DNA of 35,210 nucleotides, taken from the NCBI RefSeq assembly GCF_021129155.1, contig NZ_JAJOMC010000050.1, positions 1-35,210 of the forward strand, read 5' to 3'. Source of the DNA: Arthrobacter sp. AK04 (GTDB lineage: Bacteria > Actinomycetota > Actinomycetes > Actinomycetales > Micrococcaceae). Both the position numbers and the translations under genes were made by a program. This document shows, piece after piece, positions 21,518-29,323 of the stretch (its first letter is position 1; each line of letters opens with the position of its first letter). The notes beneath the pieces are model-generated. The model saw nothing but the letters and a program-made list of their open reading frames with translations, was not told the DNA's origin and searched no databases.

Positions 21518-22327
21518 ATGACGGTGCACGGACGCCGGCCGCTGGGTTGGGCGGCCCGGTACGACATTGTGCTTTACCTGGGACTGGCGTACGTCCTTTC
21601 CTGGTCCATCTGGCCGCTGGTGCTCCTGAATCCGGGGAGCAGCCCGCTGGTGCCCTTCGGGCCCGGGTTGGCGGCGGTCCTGGTTGCCTTGCTGGTGGGG
21701 GGCCGCCCCGAGTTGTTAGGCCTCCTGCGCCAGCTCGGACACTGGCGGGTTGATCCTGCCTGGTACGGCATTGCACTGGGTGTGCCGCTGGCCGTCCCCG
21801 GCCTGGCCCTGTGGGCGGCAGTGATCGCAGGAGCGCCGGTCCCGCGCTGGGAGCCGTCGGACGTGCTGCAGGTTGCCGGCACTATCGTCGTCACGATTGT
21901 CATTGTGGGCATCTTCGAGGAACTGGGCTGGCGGGGGTTCCTGCTTCCGCGGCTGCAGCGGGACCACAGTGCGTTGTCTGCCGCACTGATTACTGGCCTG
22001 GCGTGGTTTCCCTGGCATCTTCCGGAACTGGTGTCGGACCCGGGCCAGCGTCCCTTGACACCCTTTGCGGTCTATATTCTTGCGCAGTCGGTACTGCTCG
22101 CCTGGCTGTACAACAGTACGCAGGCCAGCCTGCCCGTGGTGATCCTGTTCCACGCGGCGTTCAACAGCTTCACGAAGTTTTTCCTTTCCGACCTGCAGGG
22201 CAGCCCCTACCCATACCTCGTGGCGTGGTGGATCCTGGCAGGAGCCGTTGCCGTCCTCGCCATGGCGGCCGTTGCCTACGCCGGCAGCCGCGAGCTGGCC
22301 AAGGGGGCACTCCGGCCCGCACACTAA
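21518..22327 (+). CDS. CPBP-family intramembrane metalloprotease
   Basis: About 269 aa, with roughly eight transmembrane helices. The catalytic motifs of the CPBP/Abi family are present: Glu134-Glu135 in FEELGWRG, His167 in FPWHLPEL and His212 in LFHAAFN. Bacterial members are implicated in membrane proteolysis, immunity to peptides or protein maturation; the target here is unknown. The ATG at 21518 is favoured because AAGAAGG lies six bases upstream; a GTG at 21515 is also possible. Its stop overlaps the stop of the convergent ZapE-like gene. Confidence 0.88.
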   Translation: MTVHGRRPLGWAARYDIVLYLGLAYVLSWSIWPLVLLNPGSSPLVPFGPGLAAVLVALLVGGRPELLGLLRQLGHWRVDPAWYGIALGVPLAVPGLALWAAVIAGAPVPRWEPSDVLQVAGTIVVTIVIVGIFEELGWRGFLLPRLQRDHSALSAALITGLAWFPWHLPELVSDPGQRPLTPFAVYILAQSVLLAWLYNSTQASLPVVILFHAAFNSFTKFFLSDLQGSPYPYLVAWWILAGAVAVLAMAAVAYAGSRELAKGALRPAH

Positions 22328-22848
22328 CTCCCTGAGACGCCCTCCACGGCAACAGCCTCATCGGACTCGACCCGCTTCAGTTGTGCAAGGAGCCGGGCGG
22401 CTTCCGCCAGCGCGGACCGCAGCCGGGCGTCCTCCGCCGACCCGGACGCGGCAGCCCAGTCCATGGGCGCGGTGCCGGCCACGAACACCGTGGTTCCCCG
22501 GGCCGCCGCAACCGTCAGCACGGCCGCAAAGAGCTCCCATGCCTCGGCCCGCGGGCCTGCATCCGATGGCGACGGTGCCGGAACATCATCGATGACCCAC
22601 AACGCTGGCCCCTCGGCAAGAAAGGAGTAATCCTCCTTGGAGGTACCCGGTGCGCACAGTTCGTCGAAGCTGATCCAGAGCAGTTCCGGCTCGCAGGCCT
22701 TGGCGGCAAAGACGCGGGACCCGGTGCCTGCCCTCCGGTGCTGGCCGGGAGCCGGCGGGAAGAGGCCGTAGACAGCCAGCTGCCGGCTGCTGCCGGGCAC
22801 CAGGATGCGGCCCTCGAGGAGGACCGGCCGCTCCGGCTGGGCTGCCAT
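22324..22848 (-). CDS. stand-alone ZapE/AFG1 C-terminal-like domain, 174 aa
   Basis: The protein matches by eye the C-terminal part of ZapE/AFG1 ATPases. An LEGR start corresponds to the domain's opening strand. LLWISFDELCAPGTSKEDY corresponds to the WFDFxxLC...SxxDY block, and LWVIDDVPAPSP to the xDVPxL block. RLLAQLKRVESDE corresponds to the final R-x-x-SRLxEMxSxE helix. The whole P-loop ATPase part is absent, and there is no room for it before corA. It starts 3 nt after the corA stop, so it is translationally coupled to corA and is expressed rather than an obvious remnant. Function is unknown; it could compete with or regulate full-length ZapE coded elsewhere. Confidence 0.65.
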   Translation of the reverse strand: MAAQPERPVLLEGRILVPGSSRQLAVYGLFPPAPGQHRRAGTGSRVFAAKACEPELLWISFDELCAPGTSKEDYSFLAEGPALWVIDDVPAPSPSDAGPRAEAWELFAAVLTVAAARGTTVFVAGTAPMDWAAASGSAEDARLRSALAEAARLLAQLKRVESDEAVAVEGVSGS

Positions 22849-22851
22849 GGC

Positions 22852-23847
22852 CTACAGCCAGCCCTTCTTCTTGAAGATTCCGTACATGAGTGCCGCCATC
22901 GCGATCATGAGGCTGATGGACAACGGGTATCCCAGTTCCCAGTGGAGCTCGGGCATGTGGTCAAAGTTCATGCCGTATACGCCGGCCACGAAGGACGGCG
23001 CGAAGAAGATCGCGGCCCAGGAGGAGATTTTCTTCACCTGTTCGTTCTGTTCGGCGCTGGCCTCGTTTTGCCGGTTCGCCGTAAGGGTTCCGTCCAGGGT
23101 GAGGGCGTTCTGCAGCAGGTCCCGGAAGGAGTCTGCCCGGGAGATCACGCGCTCCACGTGGTCCTCCACGTCGCGGAGGCTGTGCCGCAGATCCGTTTCC
23201 ACGCCGTACTTCTCGAAACCCTGCTCCAGCTGGTGCATCATGTCCGGCAAGGGATGGATTGCCCGCTGGAACTGGATGACCTCCCGGGCCAGCTCGTAGA
23301 TCCGGCGGGACACCGTGGTGTCGCCGCTGAACAGCTGGTCCTCGATTTCGTCGATGTCGTTTTCGAGTCCGGCCACCACGGGCGCGTAGTCGTCCACCAC
23401 CCGGTCCAGCAGCGCGTACAGGACAGCTTCCGGCCCGTGGCGCAGAAGGTCGGGCCGGGCCTCCATGCGCCGCCGGACGCGGGCCACGCCGGCCATCTCG
23501 GCATGGCGGACGGTGACCACATAGTTCTTGCCGGTGAAGATGTGGAGTTCGCCGAACTCCACGCTTTCGGATTCGTCGATGTACCGGGCAGGCCGGAGGA
23601 CGGTGAACAGGCTGTCGTCGTAGCGTTCCAGTTTGGGGCGCTGGTGCGCCGAGATGGCGTCTTCTACCGCAAGGTCGTGGAGGCCGAATTCGCTTGCCAC
23701 TGCCGCGATTTCCTCCGGCGTGGGCCGGTACAGCCCTATCCAGGCCATCCCGCCGTGGTGGGCGAGCATGTCAAAGGTCTGTTCAAGTGTCTCGGGTTCC
23801 ACGTGGCGCACGCCGTCCACATAGACGGCGTTGTCGATGATCGTCAT
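22852..23847 (-). CDS. corA: CorA-family Mg2+/Co2+ transporter
   Basis: 331 aa. A large N-terminal cytoplasmic alpha/beta domain and a long helix are followed by two C-terminal transmembrane helices with the signature GMN (GVYGMNFDHMPEL) in the pore loop. It ends in the basic KKKGW tail. It is a pentameric channel-like importer of Mg2+. The ATG at 23847 has no clear Shine-Dalgarno and lies 34 nt after the DUF1761 stop. The unit is probably DUF1761-corA-ZapE-like. Confidence 0.95.
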   Translation of the reverse strand: MTIIDNAVYVDGVRHVEPETLEQTFDMLAHHGGMAWIGLYRPTPEEIAAVASEFGLHDLAVEDAISAHQRPKLERYDDSLFTVLRPARYIDESESVEFGELHIFTGKNYVVTVRHAEMAGVARVRRRMEARPDLLRHGPEAVLYALLDRVVDDYAPVVAGLENDIDEIEDQLFSGDTTVSRRIYELAREVIQFQRAIHPLPDMMHQLEQGFEKYGVETDLRHSLRDVEDHVERVISRADSFRDLLQNALTLDGTLTANRQNEASAEQNEQVKKISSWAAIFFAPSFVAGVYGMNFDHMPELHWELGYPLSISLMIAMAALMYGIFKKKGWL

Positions 23848-23881
23848 GGGCGCCGGGCGCCGGGTGACAGGAATGCGGCCA

Positions 23882-24307
23882 TCAGGACATTCCTCCGATA
23901 ATTGCGCCGGAGGCCGTCATCGCCACCAGGTCGGGCCCGGAATCGATGAGGGTGACGGCCGCGGGGCGCCCTGCAAAGCCATTGTGGATGACGTGGCCGC
24001 CTGCGCGGAAGACCAGTCCTGCCACCAGGGCGAAGAGGCCGCCGGCCACAGCGTTGTCCAGCCCGAGCCGGGCGATCAGGACAGCAAGCAGTACCGCCGT
24101 CAGTGCGGCAGCCAGCATCTTCGGCAACCAGATCCCGGCGCCGCCGCTGATGTTCTTCAGGTCCTCCTCGGTCTTGCCGATCGCGGCCATCCAGCGGTTG
24201 CCCAGTACTGCAGGCATGTACCAGACGAAGCCGATGGCCATGCTTGCCGCAAAGGCAAGCAGCACGGCAAGCCAGTTGATCTGTGAGACGTCTGAGAGCC
24301 AATCCAT
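23882..24307 (-). CDS. DUF1761 membrane protein
   Basis: A 141-aa protein with four predicted helices. The start WLAVLLAFAASMAIGFVWYMPAVLGNRWM is typical of DUF1761, and a His-containing GGHVIHNGFAGRP lies before the last helix. The role is unknown. The ATG at 24307 is preceded by TAGGAT and 7 nt, a leaderless layout inside the 30-nt gap after the Lrp gene. Confidence 0.85.
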   Translation of the reverse strand: MDWLSDVSQINWLAVLLAFAASMAIGFVWYMPAVLGNRWMAAIGKTEEDLKNISGGAGIWLPKMLAAALTAVLLAVLIARLGLDNAVAGGLFALVAGLVFRAGGHVIHNGFAGRPAAVTLIDSGPDLVAMTASGAIIGGMS

Positions 24308-24314
24308 TCTGGAA

Positions 24315-24320
24315 ATCCTA
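24315..24320 (-). promoter_or_regulatory. -10 element of a probable leaderless transcript
   Basis: On the minus strand TAGGAT is followed by 7 nt and the ATG at 24307. Confidence 0.4.
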
Positions 24321-24337
24321 GCCGCCCGGCCAGGGCG

Positions 24338-24835
24338 TCAGGTGCCGGACGCCCTGGCGAGGCCGCTGATCAGGGGCTCGGTGCGGTAGAGAATATGGGT
24401 GTGCAGTGCCAGGACCGTTTCGGTCCGGATCACGCCCTTGATCCTCAGGACCTGCCGGAGCGAGGCCTGGAGGTTGTGGGTGTCAGTGGCCACAACACGG
24501 CACCAGACATCTCCACGGCCCGAGATCTCATGAACCTCCAAGACCTGGGGGATCAGCCGGAGTGCAGCGACCACGCCGTCCAGTTCCCGGTGCGACACCT
24601 CGATGGTCACAAAGGCCACCACGTCATAGCCCACCGCTTCCAGGTCCACCTCGCGGCCGCCGGGCCGCAGCACGCCTGCGCGGAGGAGGCGCCGGACCCG
24701 GGTCTGGGCGGTGTTCCGGGCAATGCCAAGCGATTCGCTCAGTTCGCCGATCTGGATCCTGGGGTCGCGGATCATGGCCAGGAGGATCTTGACGTCGGTG
24801 GGGTCCAGCTGGTTCAAACAGTCACTTCCAATCAT
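24338..24835 (-). CDS. Lrp/AsnC-family regulator
   Basis: 165 aa. The N-terminal helix-turn-helix (LDPTDVKILLAMIRDPR...ELSESLGIARNTAQTRVRRL) is followed by the RAM ligand domain (VVAFVTIEVS...EVHEISGRGDVWCRVVA). It senses an amino acid or other small ligand. The ATG at 24835 lies in an AT-rich patch without a clear ribosome binding site, so the start is less certain. It is divergent from the MFS exporter at 24990, its likely target. Confidence 0.92.
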   Translation of the reverse strand: MIGSDCLNQLDPTDVKILLAMIRDPRIQIGELSESLGIARNTAQTRVRRLLRAGVLRPGGREVDLEAVGYDVVAFVTIEVSHRELDGVVAALRLIPQVLEVHEISGRGDVWCRVVATDTHNLQASLRQVLRIKGVIRTETVLALHTHILYRTEPLISGLARASGT

Positions 24836-24989
24836 AAAAGAACGGCATTATTGATGATTCTGCCCAATTCTTCCATGAAAAGCCGCTCAAAGAAGCAGTC
24901 GTAGCGCACTCTTGAGGCATCGGATATCCACCCCGCGCCGGACTCCCACAAGGACCCCCGCCGTGGCATGAAACCAGAGGCGGCACACG

Positions 24990-26234
24990 ATGACGGTCTT
25001 CAGTGAACTCCGCATGCGCCCGGCCCCCGCTGCTGCGTCCGCCGGCTGGGATGCATCCACCACAACCCGGCTGGTTATGGCGGGAACCGTAATCTTCACC
25101 CTCCTGGTGGGCGCCAACCTGGCCACGCCGTTGTATCCCCTCCTGCAGGCCGAACTGGGGCTGTCCACGCTGGGAATCACCGCCGCGTTCGCCAGTTACG
25201 TCCTGTCCCTGGTTGCCACGCTGATGCTGGCCGGGCACTGGTCTGACCACATCGGCCGGCGGGCTGCGCTTATCCTGGCCGTTCTTGCGGGACTGTCCGG
25301 CGGCTGGGTCTTCTCCGAGGCCCAGACGCTCGCGGCATTATGTGCGGGCAGGGCCCTGCAGGGGGCAGCGGTTGCGCTGGCCACGGGAGCCAGTGCCGCC
25401 GCCCTGCGTGAACTCCTTCCATCCCGTCCGGAATGGGCGTCCCGCTTCACCTTGCTGGCCTCATCCGGGGGAGTGGCGGCCGGGCCGGTCATTGGGGGAC
25501 TGCTGTCCCTCCTCCCGGGCGCCACCACAGCCCCGTACTATGTCCACTCGCTGGTGCTGGCCGGGCTCCTGGTGCCGTTGTTCCTGCTGCGCGCCCGGCC
25601 CGCGATCAGCATCCCCGCCCCAACCCAGCCCCTGAAGGCACTGGCGCCGCGCCGTCCATCCGTATCCCGGGAGGCGAGGGGAGCCTTCTGGCTTGCCGCC
25701 GGCGTCGGATTCCTCAGCTTCGCGGTCTTCGGCTTCTGCCTGTCGCTGGCCCCCGGCTACTTTGCGCAGGTCCTGCAGACCGGCTCCCGCCCCCTCATAG
25801 GTGTCCTGGCCGGCCTCGCCCTAGGGTCCTCGGCGCTGAGCCAGCTGGTGTCCCTCCGTGGCCGCTACACGGTCCCGGCCGGCCTGGCGGTCCTGGGTGT
25901 GTCAGTCCTGCTCCTGGGGGCGGCGGGAACCTGGCACAGTCCCGTGCTGCTGGTGGCTGCAGCCATCGCCGCCGGTGCGGGGCAGGGTATCGCCTTCCGC
26001 ACGGTCTTCAACGACGTCGCCGCAAGGGTGGAGGCATCCCGGCACGCGCAGATCGTCAGCACCGTGTACGTCATCACCTACCTTGGCAGCGCAGTGCCGG
26101 TCCTCGGCCTCGGCTGGGCAGCAGGCGCCTTCGGCCTGCCTGCTGCCGTGGCCGGATTCGTGGCGCTGTGCGGCGGGGCGGCGCTGATCCTGTCGGCCGT
26201 AACGCTGCGGCTGGCGCTCATCGGACCCAGGTAA
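24990..26234 (+). CDS. MFS transporter, probable drug/metabolite exporter
   Basis: 414 aa, about 12 helices. The first helix (VIFTLLVGANLATPLYPLLQ) and the loop 2-3 motif GHWSDHIGRRAAL (motif A variant) identify a major facilitator. The substrate is unknown. The N-terminus of about 25 residues is cytoplasmic; the ATG at 24990 has only a weak purine stretch before it. It is divergent from one Lrp gene and convergent with a second, so amino-acid-responsive control is likely. Confidence 0.88.
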   Translation: MTVFSELRMRPAPAAASAGWDASTTTRLVMAGTVIFTLLVGANLATPLYPLLQAELGLSTLGITAAFASYVLSLVATLMLAGHWSDHIGRRAALILAVLAGLSGGWVFSEAQTLAALCAGRALQGAAVALATGASAAALRELLPSRPEWASRFTLLASSGGVAAGPVIGGLLSLLPGATTAPYYVHSLVLAGLLVPLFLLRARPAISIPAPTQPLKALAPRRPSVSREARGAFWLAAGVGFLSFAVFGFCLSLAPGYFAQVLQTGSRPLIGVLAGLALGSSALSQLVSLRGRYTVPAGLAVLGVSVLLLGAAGTWHSPVLLVAAAIAAGAGQGIAFRTVFNDVAARVEASRHAQIVSTVYVITYLGSAVPVLGLGWAAGAFGLPAAVAGFVALCGGAALILSAVTLRLALIGPR

Positions 26235-26238
26235 CCTG

Positions 26239-26266
26239 CCCGGCCACTTCAGCCCGGCCAGTTCAG
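26239..26266. repeat. two 14-nt tandem repeats between convergent genes
   Basis: CCCGGCCACTTCAG is followed directly by CCCGGCCAGTTCAG, one base different, in the 41-nt gap between the MFS and Lrp stops. Confidence 0.8.
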
Positions 26267-26275
26267 CCCGTGCGG

Positions 26276-26779
26276 CTAGTCCGGGAGGGGGCCGTGGTTG
26301 CCCTGGATGTGTTCGAACACCAGAGTGGTTTCGGTATGTCCCACCACAGGGTCCGTAGCCAGGTTGTCCAGCACCCAGTCCCGCAGGTCCTCGGTGGTTG
26401 CCACCGCGATGTGCAGGAGGTAGTCCACTGAGCCCGAGGTGTGGAAGGTGGACAGCACGGCAGGCAGATGCGGCACCCTGCCCGTGAAGCGGTCAATCTG
26501 GTCACGGTCGTGGGCACGCAGCCGGACGGCAACCAGCGCCTGCACGGACCGGCCGATCGCGGACAGGTTGAGCTTCGCCTCGTAGCCTTGAACGATTCCC
26601 CGCTCTGACAGGGCGCGGGTGCGCATCAGGGCGGTTGAGGGCGCGATTCCCACCAGTTCCGCGAGCTGCTTGTTGGAGATCCGCGCGTCAGCCACCAGGG
26701 CTGCCAGGAGTCGCTCGTCAATCGCGTCCAGCGGTTCCAGATGCGCTCCCGGCCTGGCGTTCCTGGCATTCGTGCTCAC
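26276..26779 (-). CDS. Lrp/AsnC-family regulator
   Basis: 167 aa. The helix-turn-helix at about residues 16-60 (LDAIDERLLAALVADARISNKQL...STALMRTRAL) is followed by a RAM domain (VAVRLRAHDRDQIDRF...VDYLLHIAVATTEDLRDWV). The start is a GTG at 26779, with GGAG about six bases upstream. It converges on the MFS gene at 24990. The gap to the YnfM-like gene upstream contains GGTAC-CAC-GTACC (26830-26842), a weak operator candidate. Confidence 0.92.
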   Translation of the reverse strand: MSTNARNARPGAHLEPLDAIDERLLAALVADARISNKQLAELVGIAPSTALMRTRALSERGIVQGYEAKLNLSAIGRSVQALVAVRLRAHDRDQIDRFTGRVPHLPAVLSTFHTSGSVDYLLHIAVATTEDLRDWVLDNLATDPVVGHTETTLVFEHIQGNHGPLPD

Positions 26780-26943
26780 TGCAGCTCCTCGTGACGATCC
26801 TGGGTTTCATCCTAGCCGCGCCCGGCTGCGGTACCACGTACCCTGGGCGCTGCCGGCCGAATTTCCCGTTGCCGCTTTCCGGGAAGCAGGCAGATTATTC
26901 ACGGCGCACCGGCGTGTTCAGGGGAATTCCAGCGCCGCCGGCC

Positions 26944-28182
26944 TTACGCCCGGGCGCGTTCCGTCCGGGGATGGACGACGGCGACAGCCGCCGCGGTGAG
27001 GCAGGCAAGGACCATGACTGCCGCGGCCAGCGCATTCCAGCCGAGGGACTGGAACACCAGGCCGCCGGCCCAGCCGATGATGCTGGACCCGAGGTAGTAG
27101 GCCAGGTTGTACAGCGAGGCGGCCTGGGCCCGCCCGGTGCTGGCGAGGGTGCCAGTCCAGCCGGCCCCAATGCTGTGCGCGGCGAAGAACCCGCCGGTGA
27201 ACACCACCAGGCCGGCCAGGATGAGGGCAAGGGACTGCGTCAGTGTCAGGGCGAGGCCTACGGTGGACAAGGCCAGACCAGCGAGCAGGACGGTCCGGCG
27301 GCCGAAGCGAAGGGTCAGCCCCGCCGACCAGCGCGACGTGACGGTCCCTGACAGGTAAGCCAGGAAGATCAGGCTGATCAGCGTTCCCGGAAGGCCGAAC
27401 GGCTCGCCCGAAAGCCGGAACCCCAGGTAGTTGTACACTGCCACGAACCCGCCCATCATCAGGAAGGCCTGGCCGTAGAGGACCAGCAGCCAGATGTTCC
27501 CCAGATGGCCGCCGAGGGTCCGGAAAGCACCGCGCAGCCCGGCGGCGGGTGCCGTGACGAAACCTTGGGCCCGCGGCACCAGGATCAGGAAGGCGACGGC
27601 GGCGAGGGTGGCCAGGATGGACACGGCCAGTGCAGCCGCGCGCCAGCCCCACAGTTCGCCGGCAGGCCCGGCAACCAGGCGGCCGGCGAGCCCGCCCAGC
27701 GTGGTCCCGGCAACATAACTCCCTGCCGCCAGGGCGGCGTGGGCTTTGGTGACTTCTTCATTAAGGTAGGCAATGGCGATGGCCGGGATGCCGCCAAGTG
27801 CCATTCCTTCGAGGAGCCGCAGGGAAAGCAGCATGCCGAAGCTGGTGGACAGCGGAACCAGCAGGCCAAGGACGGTGGCTATCGAAATGCCCCACGCCAT
27901 GGCCCGGACCCGGCCGATCCTGTCCGCGAGGAAGGACCAGGGAATCACCGTCACCGCAAGGCCCACCGTGGCCAGCGAGATGGTCAAGGCGGCATCCGCC
28001 GCGCTGACCTGCAGGTCCGACGCCAGGATCGGCAGCACGGCCTGGGTGGAGTAAAGCTGGGCGAAGGTGGCCACGCCGGCAAAGGAGAGGCCTGCGAGGA
28101 TCCTGGCGTACGCCGTCGAGCCCTTGGCATGACCGTCCCAGCTGGGAGGGAGGGCGCTGCCTGGGCGGACGATGTGTGCCAT
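26944..28182 (-). CDS. MFS transporter, YnfM-like
   Basis: 412 aa, 12 helices. It matches the E. coli YnfM type over its length as I recall it: FAGVATFAQLYSTQAVLPIL in helix 1, LADRIGRVRAM (motif A), AIAYLNEEV, and AHSIGAGWTG...SLYNLAYYLGSSIIGW near the C-terminus. It is a predicted exporter, often annotated as for arabinose or drugs; the true substrate is unknown. It is divergent from a LysR gene, the same arrangement as ynfM/ynfL. The ATG at 28182 follows TAGGCT and 6 nt, so it is probably leaderless. Confidence 0.92.
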   Translation of the reverse strand: MAHIVRPGSALPPSWDGHAKGSTAYARILAGLSFAGVATFAQLYSTQAVLPILASDLQVSAADAALTISLATVGLAVTVIPWSFLADRIGRVRAMAWGISIATVLGLLVPLSTSFGMLLSLRLLEGMALGGIPAIAIAYLNEEVTKAHAALAAGSYVAGTTLGGLAGRLVAGPAGELWGWRAAALAVSILATLAAVAFLILVPRAQGFVTAPAAGLRGAFRTLGGHLGNIWLLVLYGQAFLMMGGFVAVYNYLGFRLSGEPFGLPGTLISLIFLAYLSGTVTSRWSAGLTLRFGRRTVLLAGLALSTVGLALTLTQSLALILAGLVVFTGGFFAAHSIGAGWTGTLASTGRAQAASLYNLAYYLGSSIIGWAGGLVFQSLGWNALAAAVMVLACLTAAAVAVVHPRTERARA

Positions 28183-28188
28183 CCGGCC

Positions 28189-28194
28189 AGCCTA
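28189..28194 (-). promoter_or_regulatory. -10 element of the YnfM-like gene
   Basis: On the minus strand TAGGCT is followed by 6 nt and the ATG at 28182. Confidence 0.5.
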
Positions 28195-28206
28195 GCTTTC
28201 AGCCAA

Positions 28207-28218
28207 TAGATGCCTCTA
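28207..28218. promoter_or_regulatory. candidate LysR binding site TAGA-N4-TCTA
   Basis: A perfect dyad lies 12 nt upstream of the MFS -10 hexamer, that is, at its -35 region, in the gap shared with the LysR gene. A repeated GCATGCTTT occurs next to it at 28221 and 28252. Confidence 0.4.
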
Positions 28219-28289
28219 ATGCATGCTTTGTGCAAAACTGATAGCAATTTCGCATGCTTTTCCGACGGGAGCAGGAAGGAGGCCGGCCC

Positions 28290-29264
28290 GTGGAGCCAGA
28301 CCAGAAACAGCTCGTGCAGCTGCTGCCGCTCCTGCCTGTGCTTGCCGAGCTGGGACGGACCGAGCACGTGACGGAAACCGCGGAACTGCTCGGAGTACCC
28401 CAGTCCACGGTGAGCCGTGGGCTGGCCCGGGCGAGCGCCGTCGTCGGTACCGAACTCCTGGTCCGGGACGGCAGGGGAGTCCGGCTGACACCCGCCGCCC
28501 GCACCCTGCTGCCGTACATCGAGCAGGCCCTCACGGCGTTCCAGGCGGGACTGGACCTGGTCCGAGACGAGTCGGAGGTAATGCGGGGGAGGATTTCCGT
28601 CTCGTTCCAGCACACGTTCGGCGAGGCAGTCCTGCCGCTCCTGATCAGTGCCTTCCGGACCCGCCATCCCGGCGCCGCCTTCATCCTGAGCCAGGGGGCA
28701 CGGAACGCCTGCCTTGACGAGCTGGCCTCGGGTGAATCGGACCTGGCGCTGACGGCTCCCGTGGCGCCGCCGGGCCGGAACCTGTCCTCGGCGCCGCTCT
28801 ACCGCGAGCCGCTCCGGCTGGTGGTGCACCACAGCCATCCCCTCGCCGCAAAGGCCTCCGCCCGTCTTGCGGACATCAGGGCAGACCCCTTCGTGGCGCT
28901 CGGCCCCGGGTACGGGATGCGTTCGCTCACCGATGCGCTGTTCCGCGAGGCCGGCTACAGGCCGCGCATCGCCTTCGAGAGCCAGGACTCGCACACCGTG
29001 CGTGGACTGGTCTCCGCCGGCCTGGGCGTGAGCATCCTGCCGCCGGGTGGCGACGGTCCGGGCCGTACCGTCAGCCCCGAAACCGGGAATCTGGGCTGGG
29101 TTGAAGTTCCCCTCGACTCCGCACTGGCGTTCCGTGAGGTGGGCCTGTCCTGGCGGCGGCGGAAAGCCGGGTCAGAGCCCGTGCCGGTCCGGCTGTTCCG
29201 CGACATGGTGGTGGCTGAAGGACCCGGACTGCTGGCCGGGCTGGTGCGGCAGCGGTCCCTCTAG
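28290..29264 (+). CDS. LysR-family transcriptional regulator
   Basis: 324 aa. The N-terminal winged helix-turn-helix (HVTETAELLGVPQSTVSRGL) is followed by a two-lobed ligand domain. The frame is open from 28254, but the GTG at 28290 is chosen because AAGGAGG lies exactly seven bases upstream. It is divergent from the YnfM-like exporter and probably its activator or repressor. The ligand is unknown. Confidence 0.92.
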   Translation: MEPDQKQLVQLLPLLPVLAELGRTEHVTETAELLGVPQSTVSRGLARASAVVGTELLVRDGRGVRLTPAARTLLPYIEQALTAFQAGLDLVRDESEVMRGRISVSFQHTFGEAVLPLLISAFRTRHPGAAFILSQGARNACLDELASGESDLALTAPVAPPGRNLSSAPLYREPLRLVVHHSHPLAAKASARLADIRADPFVALGPGYGMRSLTDALFREAGYRPRIAFESQDSHTVRGLVSAGLGVSILPPGGDGPGRTVSPETGNLGWVEVPLDSALAFREVGLSWRRRKAGSEPVPVRLFRDMVVAEGPGLLAGLVRQRSL

Positions 29265-29272
29265 CTGCGGCC

Positions 29273-29301
29273 GGGAAGGCAGGGCATGGGCCTTCCCTGC
29301 C
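29273..29301 (+). terminator. possible hairpin after the LysR gene
   Basis: Two mutually exclusive 7-bp stems can form: GGGAAGG (29273) with CCTTCCC (29291), or GGCAGGG (29278) with CCCTGCC (29295). There is no T tract. Confidence 0.4.
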
Positions 29302-29311
29302 CCCACCCCAT

Positions 29312-29317
29312 TACCCT
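29312..29317 (+). promoter_or_regulatory. -10 element of a probable leaderless transcript
   Basis: TACCCT, then 6 nt, then the GTG start at 29324. No ribosome binding site is present. Confidence 0.5.
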
Positions 29318-29323
29318 TGTGAC

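Noticed and set aside
22381..23901. 506-aa plus-strand open frame over corA and the ZapE-like gene
   Set aside because: Antisense shadow; corA is unmistakable on the other strand (GMN motif).
28254..28289. ATG at 28254 as LysR start
   Set aside because: No ribosome binding site before it, while the GTG at 28290 has a near-perfect AAGGAGG at seven bases.
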